Translations under genes and position numbers: made by a program
In this document: piece by piece, positions 1-12,020 of the stretch
Layout of the letters: every line of letters starts with the position of its first letter
How positions within the stretch are numbered: position 1 is the stretch's first letter
Notes under the pieces: model-generated
What the model was told of the DNA's origin: nothing
The model's database searches: none
Seen by the model: the letters and a program-made list of their open reading frames with translations, nothing else
Origin: Tricholoma matsutake
Lineage: Eukaryota > Basidiomycota > Agaricomycetes > Agaricales > Tricholomataceae
Direction: 5' to 3'
Assembly: GCA_026075535.2 (NCBI GenBank)
Contig: AP026545.1
Location: 9,300,001 to 9,364,000, forward strand
DNA: 64,000 bases

Positions 1-2
1 TC

Positions 3-3000
3 GAAGAATCCATGATCGCTCTGTGTCACGCGAAATGTTGGATCGTTCAATTAAGCGAACAAGACTCTAATCTCACCTTTGCCCAAAGCCAACGAGGATT
101 TCATGGCAACATCATCATCTATCCTCAGCAGCCTCAACAAGTAGCCACAACGCTTCCACCTTCCGTACAAGAAATCACATCTCCTATATGTGTCATCTTT
201 GTTGGCTCGTCTCCGCCTTCACGTGAATGGCTTCGTGAAAAAGCAAAACCTCTTGCGGTATGTGCCCATAAAGTTAGAGATGCATTGATATGGTTGAAAG
301 CGCATAATCCGTTGTATACTGACATCGACATTAACTACAATGTTTTAAACAGTTTGCCAACAAATGACCTTCTACCATTTCATGTAGAACATGTCCAATC
401 TCAGTTAGATGACGATGTTCTAACCTCACGATATGATCTCGCGTCTTCTACCACACCAACTGTACATCAGCAACCACCTCCCGACGCTGATATAGCATTC
501 CAAAAGGTGGTGATATCCGATATTGATGGTCACACGTCTTCCAATGAGCTGCGAGCGGCGGCGTTATCACACATCCAAAAGAAGGGAGGTTATCTTCAAA
601 TCTCTCATGAAGCTAATCCTGAAAACGAGTTTGTTAATCCTCGACTATTTCCCAAATTATATCCGACGTTGTACCCATTTGGAGTTGGTGGACCCGAGGA
701 TCCCAGATGCAGAGAACAAATATCGTTTAAGCGGCACCTTAAGCACTTCTTGAACTTGACCGACCGTAGATTTCAAGAGCACCCCTCATTTCTATTTACA
801 GCATTTAATATTTTACAGAGACAAGCATTGCTACTACACACCAGCTTAAAGACAAAGCATAGGAATTTCTCCTCTGTAGCAAACACATTTGCTGCTGTAT
901 CTCCAGATGTTATTCATCGAGTCCTTGAAAGAGTTGCTCGAGGAGACTTCAAGACAGCTTACGATAATGAGGAACACCGAGTATTAAAGTTAATGCAAGA
1001 GGTTTGTGTGATTAATAGTCATGTTCCCGGATCTTCAGCTGCACGGATTGACATGCGCAATCAAATATGTGCAATGATCTCTCAGCTTGGAATGTCTACA
1101 TTCTTCATAACCATCAATCCTGCTGATGTTTACAACCCTCTCGTTAAATTTTTGGCAGGTTCAGATATCGATATCGATCAATTATTACCAGAGCAGGTAC
1201 CTAACTATTGGGAACAAGCGCTCTTAGTTGCTCGAAATCCTGCAGTCGCCGCCAAGTTTTTCAATATCTACATGAAGGCATTCATTCATACACTACTCGG
1301 TTGCAATGCTACCCAACAACATTCAGAAGGAGGGATTTTTGGAGTTGTCAAAGGCTATTATGGATGCGTTGAAGCTCAAGGTCGAGGCTCTCTACACTGT
1401 CACATGCTGATATGGCTTGAAGGAGGAATGAGCCCCGATGAAATTAAAAATCGAGTCCTACAGGACAACGACTTCAAAACACGTCTGTTGAATTTCTTGG
1501 AAGATTCCATATCTACATGTGTACCTGATGATCCTGACCCTACTGTAACAGTTCCCTCATCAATACACCATCCATGTTCCATTCGGGGAATGAACCGAGG
1601 ATGTCGAGCACAATCTTCATTTGTGGAGTGCGTAAAAGATCTTCATTATCTTGCAGAGCAATGTCAACGCCATAGTCATCGGTCAATGTGTTATAAGTAC
1701 TGCAAGGACTCAGAGATAAAGGAATGTCGATGAGCGCCATCACTTATCAGAGAGTGTCGTGGACTCTGAAACAGGTGAAATTGACCTAAAACGATTGGAC
1801 GGAATGGTGAATAATTTCAACGACACCATTCTTGCTGCCATTCGCTGTAATATGGACATAAAATTTGTCGGCTCTGGTGAATTGGCTAAAGCAATCTTGT
1901 ACTACATTACAGATTACATCTCTAAGGCTCAGCTGAAGACACATGTTGCTTATGCCACGCTGGAAATCGCAATTTGCAAACTCGGAGAATATAATCCGTT
2001 GGATGATGAACTCACCATTCGAGCTAAGCGAATGTTGCAAAAATGTGCCCATGCCATGATCGCACATCAAGAATTATCAGTGCAGCAGGTAATGTCATAT
2101 TTACTAGAGCTTGAAGATCATTTCACTAGCCATGAATTTAAAAACTTGTTTTGGACCTCGTTCGAAGCTGCAATCAACAGTGAAGATCCCTGTCCAGAGT
2201 GTTACCAAACCTCCAATGCCGACAACAAAGAGTGTTCACAAGAACTGACATTGAATGAAGGAGACCATGACATCCAAGGTGAAAATGAAGACACCGATAG
2301 ATCCACTGATGTTGACAAAGAATTGCCGCCAGGAGATGCCATTGAGCACGACGAGATAGGAATTTCCTTAGGAGACGATGATCAAATTGTAGCACACTCA
2401 TCGCAACTCACTGATTATAAATATCGATCTGAGGCTCTACAATTCTTAACACTATGGGAGTTCTGCGCTCAGACAGAGAAAGTTAAAGCAGTGCATGCAT
2501 CAGAAATCGCTGATTTGGAAGATGCAAACATTGACGACATTCTCATGTTTCCAAGCATAACAAGACCGACGTACCAATTTAAGATGCCCCACAAAGAATG
2601 TTACACACATGCACTGAAAATTCTTCATGCAAATTCACGACAAATTCCTGTCTTAATAGGCTCTGTTCCAAGACGAGACCAGCGACAGACATACCCAAGG
2701 TATTGTCAACTCATGTTGATACTGTTCAAGCCATGGCAATTTGCATTTGATTTACAAACTCCACAAGATTCATGGGAAACAGCATTTGATAATTTCAGGG
2801 CTAGTACATTATGTCCCGACAAAGTTAAACAAATGATGGACAATATGCAGTTATTGCATGAATGTAAAGACAGTCACGACAATCATTTTCGTGAGCATCG
2901 TAGCTGACAATTGCGATTGGCACCCGAGATTACATCCAATGAGTCTACCACCATTGAAAATGCAGTTGAAGGCGTCGATGACTCACAAATTTTACAGCAT

Positions 3001-4659
3001 TTAGAGTCAATCGACGATTGTTATTCAGAACGAATGCACCATACTAATTTCAATACACTTGACTGTGTAGAGCATGCTGAACAGGGAGGTTTGTTTGATG
3101 TGATGCCATCAGACGCTCATTACAGAACTTCACCAGCTGACTATGTGCATGTCGAACAACTGTGTCGTAATTCTATTGATCTAGAAAGCATGTGGAAGAC
3201 TGAATATGATCATTGTCGTGATAGATGGAAACAAAGGACGACTACTCACACAGATGACAGTATCTCTCTGAGCTCAACTACAGACAGCACAATGCCAACT
3301 ACCACCAACATCGACGGAAATGGATTTGAAGCAACAACGAGTTTACGAGTACTAGAGTCAATGATCCCTTCAATAGAACTCCAATCCAATAATCGAATGC
3401 CGGCAAAGTCTGTAGACACAGAGTGATTAATGCAGAAATGGTCATTGAATACAGAACAACGACAAGCTTTTAAAGTCATCACCAAACACAGCATACACCA
3501 GCATCAAGACCTGTTGAGAATGTTCATATCCAGCACAGCTGGAACTGGAAAGACTCGAGTTATCAATGCTGTGAAAGACTTCTTTGAGGAAAGAGGCCAA
3601 CCAAGACAATTCCGACTGTCTTCATACATGGGCATCGCCGCTCGTCACATTTCTGGCATGACTCTTCATTCCCTATTGTGTTTAAGTGCGAACAAGAGCA
3701 GGAAAGCAAACGATAAGTCTCACCGTGATGTGATGGCAATGTGGGAAGGTGTTGATTATCTATTCATCGATGAAGTCTCGATGATCAGCTGTCAATTTTT
3801 ATGTTGAATCAGTGAGGCACTCAGTTTCGCCAAAGGTGATCCTCGAGCTTTTGGAGGAATTAATATTATCTTTGCCGGAGACTTTGGCCAACTACCACCA
3901 GTAAAAGAGACCAGATTATATTCCCACATCAATATGCGACAGCGAGCTGCAACAGTTCAACATCAGAAAATTGTGTTCGGAAAATTACTGTGGCTCACAA
4001 TCACAACAGTAATCATCCTTCATTGCTCAGAACGACAAATTGGCAATGATAATAAACAATTTGTTGAGTTGCTTGCGCGCTTATGTGAAGGCCGATGTAC
4101 TGCCTATGATTACGATTTGTTAAACAGCCGCATAATCAGACCTGAGATGAACCTCAACTTTGATAGCGAACCATGGCGACACGCTCCTGTGATTGTGTAC
4201 GACAACACCGCAAAAGACGCAATCAATGTACAAGCCCCTTCTGCATTTGCAAGACAAACCGGACAAGAATTACACTGGTACTATGCTGAAGATAAACACC
4301 AGAAGTCAATAATTACTGATATGCATCTGAGAGATTATCTAGCTCACCTACCATCTGGCCAAACTCAACAGCGTCTTGGCCGTATCCCTCTTGTGTTAGG
4401 CATGCCCGTGCTAATCTCCCAAAATTTTGATGTCAAAGGTGGAATCATAAATGGGAGCCGAGGCACCCTCACTCATATTCAGTATCATATTGATGTCAAT
4501 GGTTACCGACACCTAAAATCTGTCATCGTCGACATCAACAATAGCAGTGACAATGCCATGGGAACGTTACCTCCACATCATTTGCCGATCTTGACTGACT
4601 CTACGGAGAGTTTCTCGTGCCCGTTCTCTAGATGGTTTACTAATTTTGAGACTGTTTGA
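3..4659 (+). pseudogene. Helitron Rep/PIF1-like helicase, broken
   Basis: Helitron replication initiator fused to a 5'-3' DNA helicase. The HUH motif is visible as GSLHCHMLIW near 1390-1415. The two-tyrosine region YYITDYISK lies near 1900-1925, one frame over, so a frameshift sits close to 1730. The helicase part shows Walker A GTGKT (about 3541-3558), Walker B LFIDEVSM (about 3757-3780), FAGDFGQLPP (about 3876-3905) and GGIINGSRGTL near 4440. The frame is cut by TGA at 1731, 2905, 3424 and 3805, and ends at 4657 before the C-terminal helicase motif (HKSQGQT type), so the gene is truncated at both ends. The frame is open to the left edge. No function is expected from this copy. Confidence 0.88.
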
Positions 4660-5206
4660 CCGTCGCAAGATTTGCTGTCGCCAATCTGAAGATGCCCGCA
4701 AAGAGAATCAGCGATTAGAGTTATTAAATATGATCACACTCTTGAAATTTGGTACAGAGACTGAAAGACAACAAGTGTCAGAATCAATGAAAAATTTCGA
4801 GCTGACTGAAGACAGCATTGCGAGAATCATACCTGATAGCTCCCACAGCAGCATGCCAACTGCGAATGCTGAAAATACATTAGAAAATTACCAAGCTCAA
4901 CTTGAAAATTTTTTGGACCTTCACACCATTGAACAAAGTCTCTCTCGGTCAAAAACATCACTGCAGGCAGAAAGTGACAATGAATGTCATGGAGAGGAAG
5001 TCGTCAATAGCAGAAAGCCTGAGGATGAGACACGTGCACAACACAGGGTCTCAACAATTGTCAATAACACCTCTGCTTCTTCCACCGACACCATCGTTGT
5101 TGCCACCACCCATTCCTTCTCTGATGTGACACAACTGGATGCGCTCATTCATTGGAAATGGCCCCCACCAAACGAATATACCAAATCCCTCCCACAAGCT
5201 AAATGA
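4646..5206 (+). CDS. Unrecognised acidic protein behind the Helitron helicase
   Basis: A 186-codon frame overlapping the last bases of the helicase relic in another frame. The first 60 residues are charged and look helical (SEDARKENQRLELLNMITLL); the rest is Ser/Thr/Glu-rich and of low complexity. I do not recognise the family. Its first third could be displaced helicase-element coding sequence, because helicase homology stops exactly where it begins. The first in-frame codon carries no clear start context. It may be part of the Helitron cargo or simply a chance frame. Confidence 0.3.
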   Translation: MRLFDRRKICCRQSEDARKENQRLELLNMITLLKFGTETERQQVSESMKNFELTEDSIARIIPDSSHSSMPTANAENTLENYQAQLENFLDLHTIEQSLSRSKTSLQAESDNECHGEEVVNSRKPEDETRAQHRVSTIVNNTSASSTDTIVVATTHSFSDVTQLDALIHWKWPPPNEYTKSLPQAK

Positions 5207-5329
5207 CAGCGACACAAATAATCCTCCTGTAAGCACTATAAACATACCTCAACATCACCTCACCTAATCCAACGTCACTCTAAGACATCACCCCCCCATC
5301 TTTGTTCATGACCACCACTGACCCTCCAC

Positions 5330-5854
5330 ATGACTGAGCCTTCTCCCTTATTCCAAAATCGCAAAAAAGGTTTTTACAAGAGTTTTGTGAAGGAGTTCAC
5401 TAAGGACACCTTTAAAACTCTTGCATCACTTTCCTGCGGCGTCGATTTCTTCGATGAAAAAGAGAATCCAGACAGGAACAACAACCATGTTTTTGTCGAC
5501 AATACCGGCAAGCCGATGAAGCTGATGTTATTCAGAGAAATCGCGCACTCCAGTTTAGGCACCCAGTTAGATTGCAAAGGCAATCATTTCATGAAAGCTG
5601 ACAATGTGCATTCGTTGTTTTCATTCATATGTACTCACATCTCATTTACTTCACCTCAGTTCATTGTTGACTCCTCCAAGCCTAAATATTGCCTTGCACT
5701 CGCCAAACCCACATGCGCCACTGAAAACATCGGCATCCTATTCGATAATACACGTCAAGAATTACAAAATATATATCAGAGATTAACCATGGATGAACGA
5801 CCAAACATATGTATGGTCTATCAACTTTTATCATTTGATAACCTTATTTCATAA
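5330..5854 (+). CDS. Unrecognised protein, 174 codons
   Basis: An uninterrupted ATG-initiated frame with normal amino-acid composition (basic N-terminus FQNRKKGFYKSFVKEFTKD, then mixed hydrophobic segments). It lies about 120 bp after the previous frame, on the helicase strand. The 5207-5329 gap is C/A-rich with no motif. I do not recognise any domain, and no transmembrane segment or zinc-binding pattern is visible. It may be an exon of a larger Helitron-borne gene. After it, 5855-6119 holds no gene I can support. Confidence 0.35.
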   Translation: MTEPSPLFQNRKKGFYKSFVKEFTKDTFKTLASLSCGVDFFDEKENPDRNNNHVFVDNTGKPMKLMLFREIAHSSLGTQLDCKGNHFMKADNVHSLFSFICTHISFTSPQFIVDSSKPKYCLALAKPTCATENIGILFDNTRQELQNIYQRLTMDERPNICMVYQLLSFDNLIS

Positions 5855-6119
5855 CTCATAGCAATTCGCTCACACTGATTGGATGAAATCATCATCGTCA
5901 ATTAACAGAGCTCCCCGAGACCTCATCCTGGTCTACTTTGGACCCATATATGGGGTAGACTCTTTTTTAACTTCCATCGAGCACATCAAATTTAACGCAC
6001 CATAGATACCGCCTACTATCCCCTCCACCTCAAGCTCGCACACCGTCGGAACCAAGTGAAAGCTCATCGGAGAAGACAACGATAGCACTGATGACCACGA
6101 AGTCAAGAATCAATCAAAT

Positions 6120-6821
6120 ATGTCTACATTGTCCACCATCAACACAAATGACATTGTCTGTCCATCTGGTACGTAATATCATCACCATTTCGTATATTTG
6201 TTGAAGTGTATTACATTGCTATGATGGCATTAGAAAAGGACATATATGTTGGTGCTCATTACAACCCACGACTGCTGCCAGATTACGGCGGCAATCTATT
6301 TCGCCATCATGAAGCCAAACTAGTGCAACATGACGTTAGAGACATCGACCTCCGTCTGATCCCTCCTTGGGAATACTATGACAAGCTTCGTGCCAGCACT
6401 ATGATCTTATGCGACATCATGCTGCATATGTATCAAATGGCCATCCCCAATGCGAGCTCAAGCCAACCAAAGACAAGAAAGGTAATCAACATATATTCAC
6501 ATAAAACACATTCATCTATCACGATAACAGACATTCAAAATCAATGCAGAGACTATCAGAGTCATCGCCAAATCTGATCTCCCAATCGAAATTCGTCACC
6601 AACCACTGTTGCCCACCACAGCCCCACTTACAATGTCTACCACAAATGCTACCTGTCCACAGGCAGATAGCACACTTACTCCTTGCACTCAGTTCAAAGT
6701 CTTTCATGAAGAGACTGACAACGATGCAGCAAACGATGAATTGCTAATGAAAATTGAGTGGTCCGATTCCGAATCTTCTCAACCATCGAACATCGCAATG
6801 GGAAAAATGCGCACAATGTGA
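6120..6821 (+). CDS. Three-exon gene, possible OB-fold/ssDNA-binding-like protein
   Basis: Modelled as exons 6120-6168, 6234-6481 and 6531-6821, with GT-AG introns of 65 and 49 bp (donors GTACGT and GTAATC, acceptors TTAG and ACAG). The spliced protein starts MSTLSTINTNDIVCPS and reads through IDLRLIPPWEYYDKLRAS and then TRKTFKINAETIRVIAKSD before a Ser-rich, acidic tail. The core after the second junction reads naturally only when spliced, which supports the model. The pattern of a Leu-rich strand, a spacer, then a strand ending INAETIRVIA resembles basidiomycete proteins I would guess to be OB-fold-like; RPA-like proteins do occur as Helitron cargo. That function is inference. Confidence 0.45.
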
Positions 6822-7028
6822 CCGCATTTCCTTTCCATATTATGCTTCTTCTCCATTTATTTCTGTTCCATTTCATCGCGCCAAATAAAAACATTCTTCG
6901 TATACTGATTAGTTACTACTGCCGTAACAAACTAACATGTACAACTACACGTTCATAAATTGGATTCGAACAAGTGACATCGCCAATGATCGAGCAGGAT
7001 ATTGTCAGGAGCAGACACTTGTAATCTA

Positions 7029-8136
7029 TCAACTGACAACGCGAAAATGAAATAATGGTAAAAACATCCAACTCAACATCAACACCTGTGACATATTGAT
7101 ACCTTCACTCATGCGTGCACCCTCTGCAGACTGTTCTTGCTGAGAACCGAGCACCACATGACAATGAACCACATCTCTCAGAACGATGTCATCTAAAACA
7201 AATACAGACATCACACCTCCAAGCATAGAAGTGAAGGATGTCGATCACTAACCATTGACATCGTCACTATTGACAGTTTGCAACAACTTGTCGATAACCT
7301 TCACAGACTATTTGCCATCCATCAACAAAGGCGATGACAATGATTGCTCCACAAACAGTACTCACCGTATAGTTAAAAAACATGTATATCAACATCCTAT
7401 CATCACCACCATTTGAATGATGTATCCATCGTTCAATATGAGGACACTGAGCAATCATCAGATTTTTTCACACAATCAATAAATAATGAACAAACGATGC
7501 CGAGTCTGTGATCAACAAAATTATCATGCAACTCAATCCTTTCCAGCACCGAGATCTCCTGACGCCAATAAAAATACATCATCTCGGAACACAATTCTGG
7601 GCTGCCCAACACCAACATCGGACCGTTATCATTGACATATGTTGCCTTCACTTCGCCTATGACACTGAGCTGCACCGGAGACGATATGTCTTCCCCTACA
7701 AAAAAGGAAGTACCATCAGCAGCACGAGGGCCTCTGTGAAAATCGGACCCAAAGCTTGATGTGTACAGCGGCGTGCACACCAAATCAGCAACCCCAATCA
7801 TAGAGTGGTAAGTGTCATCCATGGCAATGATGCATATGATTGTGACAACAAAAAACAATACTAGTTAGTGAGCATATGAAACATTAAATACGTCACACCT
7901 TCTCACGCCACCATAACCTCCCTCACCAACACTTTTTCGTCATGCACGCTCATGCCCACACTTCCATCGACAAAAAAACAGTCCTCGTCGAAGATAATAT
8001 CCATAGATAATAGTGTAAAGTAGATACCATAATAACTCAAGGACTCCACTAGGACATGGCAATGCGAGCTACCGTCTGCACTACTAAAGTAGTGGGCTCT
8101 GCCGCCCACTTGCCGGCACACTACATGATTATTCAC
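7029..8136 (-). pseudogene. Unrecognised multi-exon gene on the minus strand
   Basis: Four consecutive minus-strand open segments (8136-7903, 7858-7433, 7458-7267, 7226-7029) with plausible splice signals between them. A GTGAGA donor follows residue VREVMVA, and a branch-like CTAAC with TAG lies just before the second segment. The pyrimidine-rich TTTGTTTTAG near 7195 precedes a segment encoding DIVLRDVVHCHVVLGSQQ. I could not find one splice set that keeps every segment in frame, so it may be decayed. No domain recognised. It faces the 6.1-6.8 kb gene and ends before the Helitron 3' hairpin. The stretch 6822-7028 holds nothing I can name. Confidence 0.3.
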
Positions 8137-8152
8137 TATAGTGTTGCAGGGA

Positions 8153-8199
8153 TCAGGTGTGATTCACGATGGTGAATCACCTGATGTAATTCACGCTGA
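8153..8199 (+). other. Candidate Helitron 3' terminus (hairpin + CTGA)
   Basis: TCAGGTGTGATTCAC at 8153-8167 pairs with GTGAATCACCTGA at 8172-8184 (13-bp stem with a 2-nt bulge and short loop). Eleven bases later CTGA occurs at 8196-8199. A hairpin 10-12 nt before CTRR is the hallmark 3' end of Helitrons. The base after CTGA is A rather than the usual T, which weakens the call. Confidence 0.45.
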
Positions 8200-8411
8200 A
8201 TAGCTGACCAGTCACAAGATGGTAAGATAGTGGCCATGAAATAGGGTGAATTAGACACCTCATGAACTGACTCCTACCTACTACAAAGAGAAGTAAAATT
8301 AGGTCAGAAAAGGATATGTACTTAGCCCGCAAAAAAAATACTTAGCCGACATCAAATTTCAAATTTCCAGTGGTCATTCAGTCAACTGCAACTTGCCACA
8401 CAGTTCAAGTT

Positions 8412-9669
8412 ATGGATGCAAAAATACAGCAATTGCGCATTTACCTTGAACACCTTCCTGTGAGTCTCACTACCTCTGATCCATTGATTTCTGCTTATGG
8501 GCAGCTTTCAAACTTTGCTCCAAGTCCTGACATTGACTGGCTTCAAGATATCAGAGAGGAAGGTGCAGTCAACTGAGAGCTCAAGCTTGCTCTGGGTCAC
8601 TGGGATGATAACCTATTTGAGAGCGAGGTCATTGTATTGAAGCACTTGCCACTTGCAGATGTCTTGGAAAAATACCTTGGACTCTATCCAAGATCCACCT
8701 TGCTATTGAATTGGTTGGATGAAAATGTTTCACTGGCAGCAAAACAGTGCATTAATGCAGCAGTAAGTTCAATACTGCCCTAGACATTTGCACTCATCAT
8801 CAACCACTCCTGAGGACCCAGACAAGGCAGAGCAGTTGGATGGTGTGCATGTGAACACACTGTCAAAGCCACAGAAGCATCAGTCCCTGCCTGCCAAAAG
8901 CAATTCTCTGGCCTGTGCCAAGGAAAAACAAAAAATGAAACTGAACTGTGTAGACTCCAAGATCCTTATCAATGATCATGATTCTGACTACATCATGTCA
9001 GATGAAGACCCTGATGAGCGCAATGGAGGTGGCAAGATATTCCCACTTCTGAAGCTGATCACCAAGCCATGTCATTGTAAAAAGCCACCACCTGGGGAGG
9101 AGGACAAAAAGTATGTCAGATGCATAGGAAGCAAGGGATGTCAACAGACTTGGAGATGGAAATGTGACAAGGACAGCATTCTGAAGCATGCAATTGATTG
9201 TTCCTACATTGCATCCTTAGGTGGTGGGACCTACATGGAACAAGCTTTGTGAGAATGTGCAAAGAAGCACCCAGAGCTTGTAGAGAACATCAAGATCAAG
9301 TTTAACACTGGTAACCCCCAGCGATCAAAATGGCTTTGAAATGAATCACCAGATCCAGAATCAGACATAGAGTGGCAGGAGCCAAAGTGGTTAAAGTTGA
9401 CGGTTGACAAGCAAGTGATAAAAGAGTCGTTGAGGGGAGTGATTGTTGCCAAACCCAAAAATGATGCATTTGCAAAGTTTTGGACTGAAGGGAGGGAGGT
9501 GCTACAGGATAAGGGTAACACAGCACTGATGCAATTCATCATCTGCTGCAGCATTCCTCCCAATATCCTAAGTGCAAGAGTTTCATAGCAACACTAAATG
9601 GACACTACAGTCTTCCAAGTTGGATGACATTCGAGGACAAGCTTGCACCTATGTATGCTGCTGCATTGA
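8412..9669 (+). pseudogene. hAT-like transposase, N-terminal part, broken
   Basis: Reads MDAKIQQLRIYLEHLPVS, then a zinc-binding region CHCKKPPPGEEDKKYVRCIG followed by GCQQTWRWKCDKDSILKHA-IDC (BED-like finger, about 9075-9200), then a segment containing ALMQFIICCSIPPNIL and, one frame over, FIATLNGHYSLPSWMTFEDK (about 9580-9650). This order matches basidiomycete hAT-type transposases. TGA codons interrupt at about 8573, 9250 and 9339, a possible GTAAGT donor lies at 8763, and a frameshift lies near 9585. The coding trace stops exactly where the terminal repeat of another element begins (9670), so the catalytic and dimerisation parts are missing. Confidence 0.65.
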
Positions 9670-11102
9670 TAGTGTTCCAAGGTCCAGTTCAGTCTAGTTT
9701 TTCCCCCCCCCCAAAAGGGGCAACCATGGACCATAACCGGTCCAAACGGTTGCCCTAATTGGAAGGACTGCAACCGAAAAACCAGTTGCCACTGGTTTTT
9801 CCAGCATATTTTACTATATAATTGAATTTTACTATATATTAAATACAATTAAATACATCGCACCCTGTGAGCAGGTGCTCACAGCAGTGGGGAGTCATTC
9901 AGAGAGAGAAAAAATGAGAAAATAAGAAAATAAGAAAAAAAAGAGAAAAAGAAAAGAAAAAACAACCCCACTCTCGTGTTGGCAGTGAGAGTAGGCCCCA
10001 CATTTGTTGTCATTGTTGTCATTGTCATCCCGTGTTCATTGTTGTTGTTGTCCTGCATTTGTTGTTGTTGTTGTCCCCATGTTTGTCATCATTGTCATTG
10101 TTGTCTGCATCCATCATCATCCCCTGCATCGTTGTCCCCTGTGTCATCCCCCACATTCATTGTCATCCCTTGCATTCATCATCATCCCCTGCATTCATCA
10201 TCATCCCCTGCATTCGTTGTCATCCCCCTGCATTTGTTGTCATCCCCTGTGTTTGCCATCCTGTTGTTTGTTGCCCCCACCATTCGCCGTTCCAGTCATT
10301 TGTGTTCATGTCATTGTTTGACATCCCCCATTCCACCATTGTCAGCACCTCCATCTCCCCCTATGAGCAGTGGCTTGCAGGCAGGGTGGTGGCACTTTGT
10401 GACATGGCACCCATTGCCACCCTGTGAGCAGAGGCTCGCAGTGGTGGCATAGGACTCGGGAGTGTCATTGGGTGGATGGGCAATGTCAATATCAAAAGAA
10501 CCTAAAATTGAAGAAAAAACATTTCATTAGTTAGTTAGATAGTAAAAGAAAGAAAAAAACTATGAAAAAAAAACATACCCTTGGGCCCAAACAACATTAG
10601 GTTGTTGTTTGGGCTGCCTACTTTGTGTTCGTTCATTTGTGTGGTCATTTTTTGTGGACATGGCAAGGTTGGTGTTGGTCATGTGGTCATGGGAAGTTAT
10701 CTGGCAAGTGGTGCCACTTTTGTTTTTGGGAGCACAAACATGACCACATGGTCTGTGTGCTGCCACAGGGTATATAAATACCCACCAAATGAGTACTTTC
10801 ATTGTGTGCCTGTCCCACTTCACTAATAATTAATTATAATTAGTAGTTATATTAGTTCTTTTTCACTGTATATATGTAGCTTTAACTGTATATACTGTAC
10901 ATTTATATACAGCAAAAAGACCGGTCACAACTGATTGCGACTGGTCTTTGATCAGTTTTTAAATATTTTCTAAGTGAGGCAACCAGCAACCCAACCGACT
11001 CCCAAACCAAGCAACCGCAACCAATGGTCCAGTTGCAATTGGTTGGGTTCGGTTGGGTTTCAGTCATTTTTTCGGTCCTTCCAACCGGACCTTTGAACAC
11101 TA
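9670..11102. mobile_element. Non-autonomous hAT-type element, family 1 (copy 1)
   Basis: Terminal inverted repeats: TAGTGTTCCAAGGTCCAGTT on the left against TAGTGTTCAAAGGTCCGGTT read inward from 11102. Subterminal GGTCC/ACCGGTCC repeats occur at 9720-9790 and 10915-11090. The same ends are found in the element at 24007-24835. No 8-bp duplication flanks this copy (TGCATTGA against CTATCACC), so one side has been rearranged. Its middle is occupied by the hairpin repeat family. Confidence 0.6.
9848..10830 (+). repeat. Hairpin repeat family, copy 1, with C/T-rich minisatellite
   Basis: Shares with three other loci the palindrome GTGAGCAGGTGCTCAC (9866-9881; related GTGAGCAGAGGCTCGC near 10424), a CTCTCGTGTTGGCAGTGAGAG hairpin near 9972, and a GGGCCCAAACAA box near 10585. 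Between them, 10000-10275 is an irregular minisatellite built on TTGTCATCCCCTGCATT. Long frames through it are products of the repeat and not genes. The distal part, 10600-10830, is unassigned. Confidence 0.55.
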
Positions 11103-11677
11103 CTATCACCGCCGTTACACACTTCCACAGCCCTGGCACATCACACACATTGCCAACACAACAACCCTTACTGCCGACACAGCCACCGGCGATAGCACAG
11201 CCACCTATGGTGCATAAACAACTCACCAACACCAGACATACCAATGTCTGTGTTACATTACTACACCACTGTTACACACTTCCACTGTGCTGGCACAGCC
11301 ACACACATCGCTGACACAACCACCCTTGCCGCCGGCACAGCCACTGGCGATAGCATAGCCACCTACAGTGTGGAAGAGGATTCGGTAGTCCTGAGGTTTG
11401 TCAAACCAGCTCGTCCTGTCACAGCAAATGAGGTAAGTGTAAACAGAGAAAAACATGTTGAGAATGCATAAAAAACATTGTAGGTAGGGAATATAAGGGA
11501 ATCAGAAAGTTTTTGTATGTAGCAAAAACTGGGAAAACAGTCATTGAGAATTGACATGCTTGCGAAATGGGCAACATGATCATATCTGATAAGGATCAGA
11601 GAGTGCGAGAAAAGGGTGAAAAAGAATCAACAAAGAGAAGAATTGAGTCTGATGGAGCTCAGTATGAGAATACGTGC
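11103..11677. repeat. Repeat-derived spacer with one copy of the ATAAACAACTCACC repeat
   Basis: 11214-11370 matches the beginning of the direct repeats at 14960 and 15458 (CATAAACAACTCACCAACAC, CAATGTCTGTGTTACA, CACACACATCGCTGACACAA). The tract 11103-11210 is a degenerate version of the same CACAGCCAC-rich unit. The remainder up to 11677 shows no gene that I can support. Confidence 0.5.
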
Positions 11678-11885
11678 TGTAACCATGTGGCATGGCACTG
11701 CAGTAGTCACACCACCATAGTAGTCAGGTGACCATGTTGATATCCATTTGTGGTAGATACAGTAGCATAGCATTCGATCCTTGTGTCTTGCCACATCAGT
11801 GTGAGTTAGAGCTTGTCCGAGTCACTCCCTGCCTGAACTGTCTCGTCTAGTAGTAGATGAGACCCTGAGAGCCTAGCCATGTCCA
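11678..11885 (+). repeat. 5' LTR of gag-only element 1
   Basis: 208 bp, TG...CA ends, same length as the 3' copy. It carries the CpG/TpG and other transitions expected of an old pair, for example CCTTGTGTCTTGCC against CCTTGCCTCTTGCC. Confidence 0.85.
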
Positions 11886-11900
11886 TCTGGTGACAACAGG
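11886..11900 (+). other. Putative primer-binding site
   Basis: TCTGGTGACAACAGG directly follows the LTR; the identical 15 bases follow the unrelated-length LTR of the sister element at 16698-16712. TGG two bases after the LTR fits pairing with a tRNA 3' CCA end; the tRNA was not identified. Confidence 0.55.
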
Positions 11901-12020
11901 GATTTTCTTCTCAACTGCCTCTGTCTCTCTGTCTCTGTCTCTGTCTCTGAGCATTAGGCTCATCCAGTTCTGTCTACTGCATTTTCACCTACTTCTCAAC
12001 ACACACAGCTCACAAAAATT

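Larger units (their letters stand above)
1..8199 (+). mobile_element. Decayed Helitron (left part outside window)
   Basis: Rolling-circle transposon inferred from a Rep-plus-PIF1 helicase gene at the left edge, further small genes, and a hairpin followed 11 nt later by CTGA at 8196-8199, which fits the Helitron 3' rule of a hairpin just upstream of CTRR. The 5' TC end is not visible because the Rep frame is still open at base 3. The assignment of the genes between 4.6 and 8.2 kb to the element rests only on their lying between the helicase and the candidate end. Confidence 0.5.

Noticed and set aside
9976..10452. Long overlapping frames rich in Val/Ile/Cys or Ser/His/Pro
   Set aside because: Three frames of the same C/T-rich minisatellite are open at once; this is composition, not coding.
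9662..11110. 8-bp target duplication for the 9670-11102 element
   Set aside because: TGCATTGA and CTATCACC do not match; no duplication is claimed for this copy.
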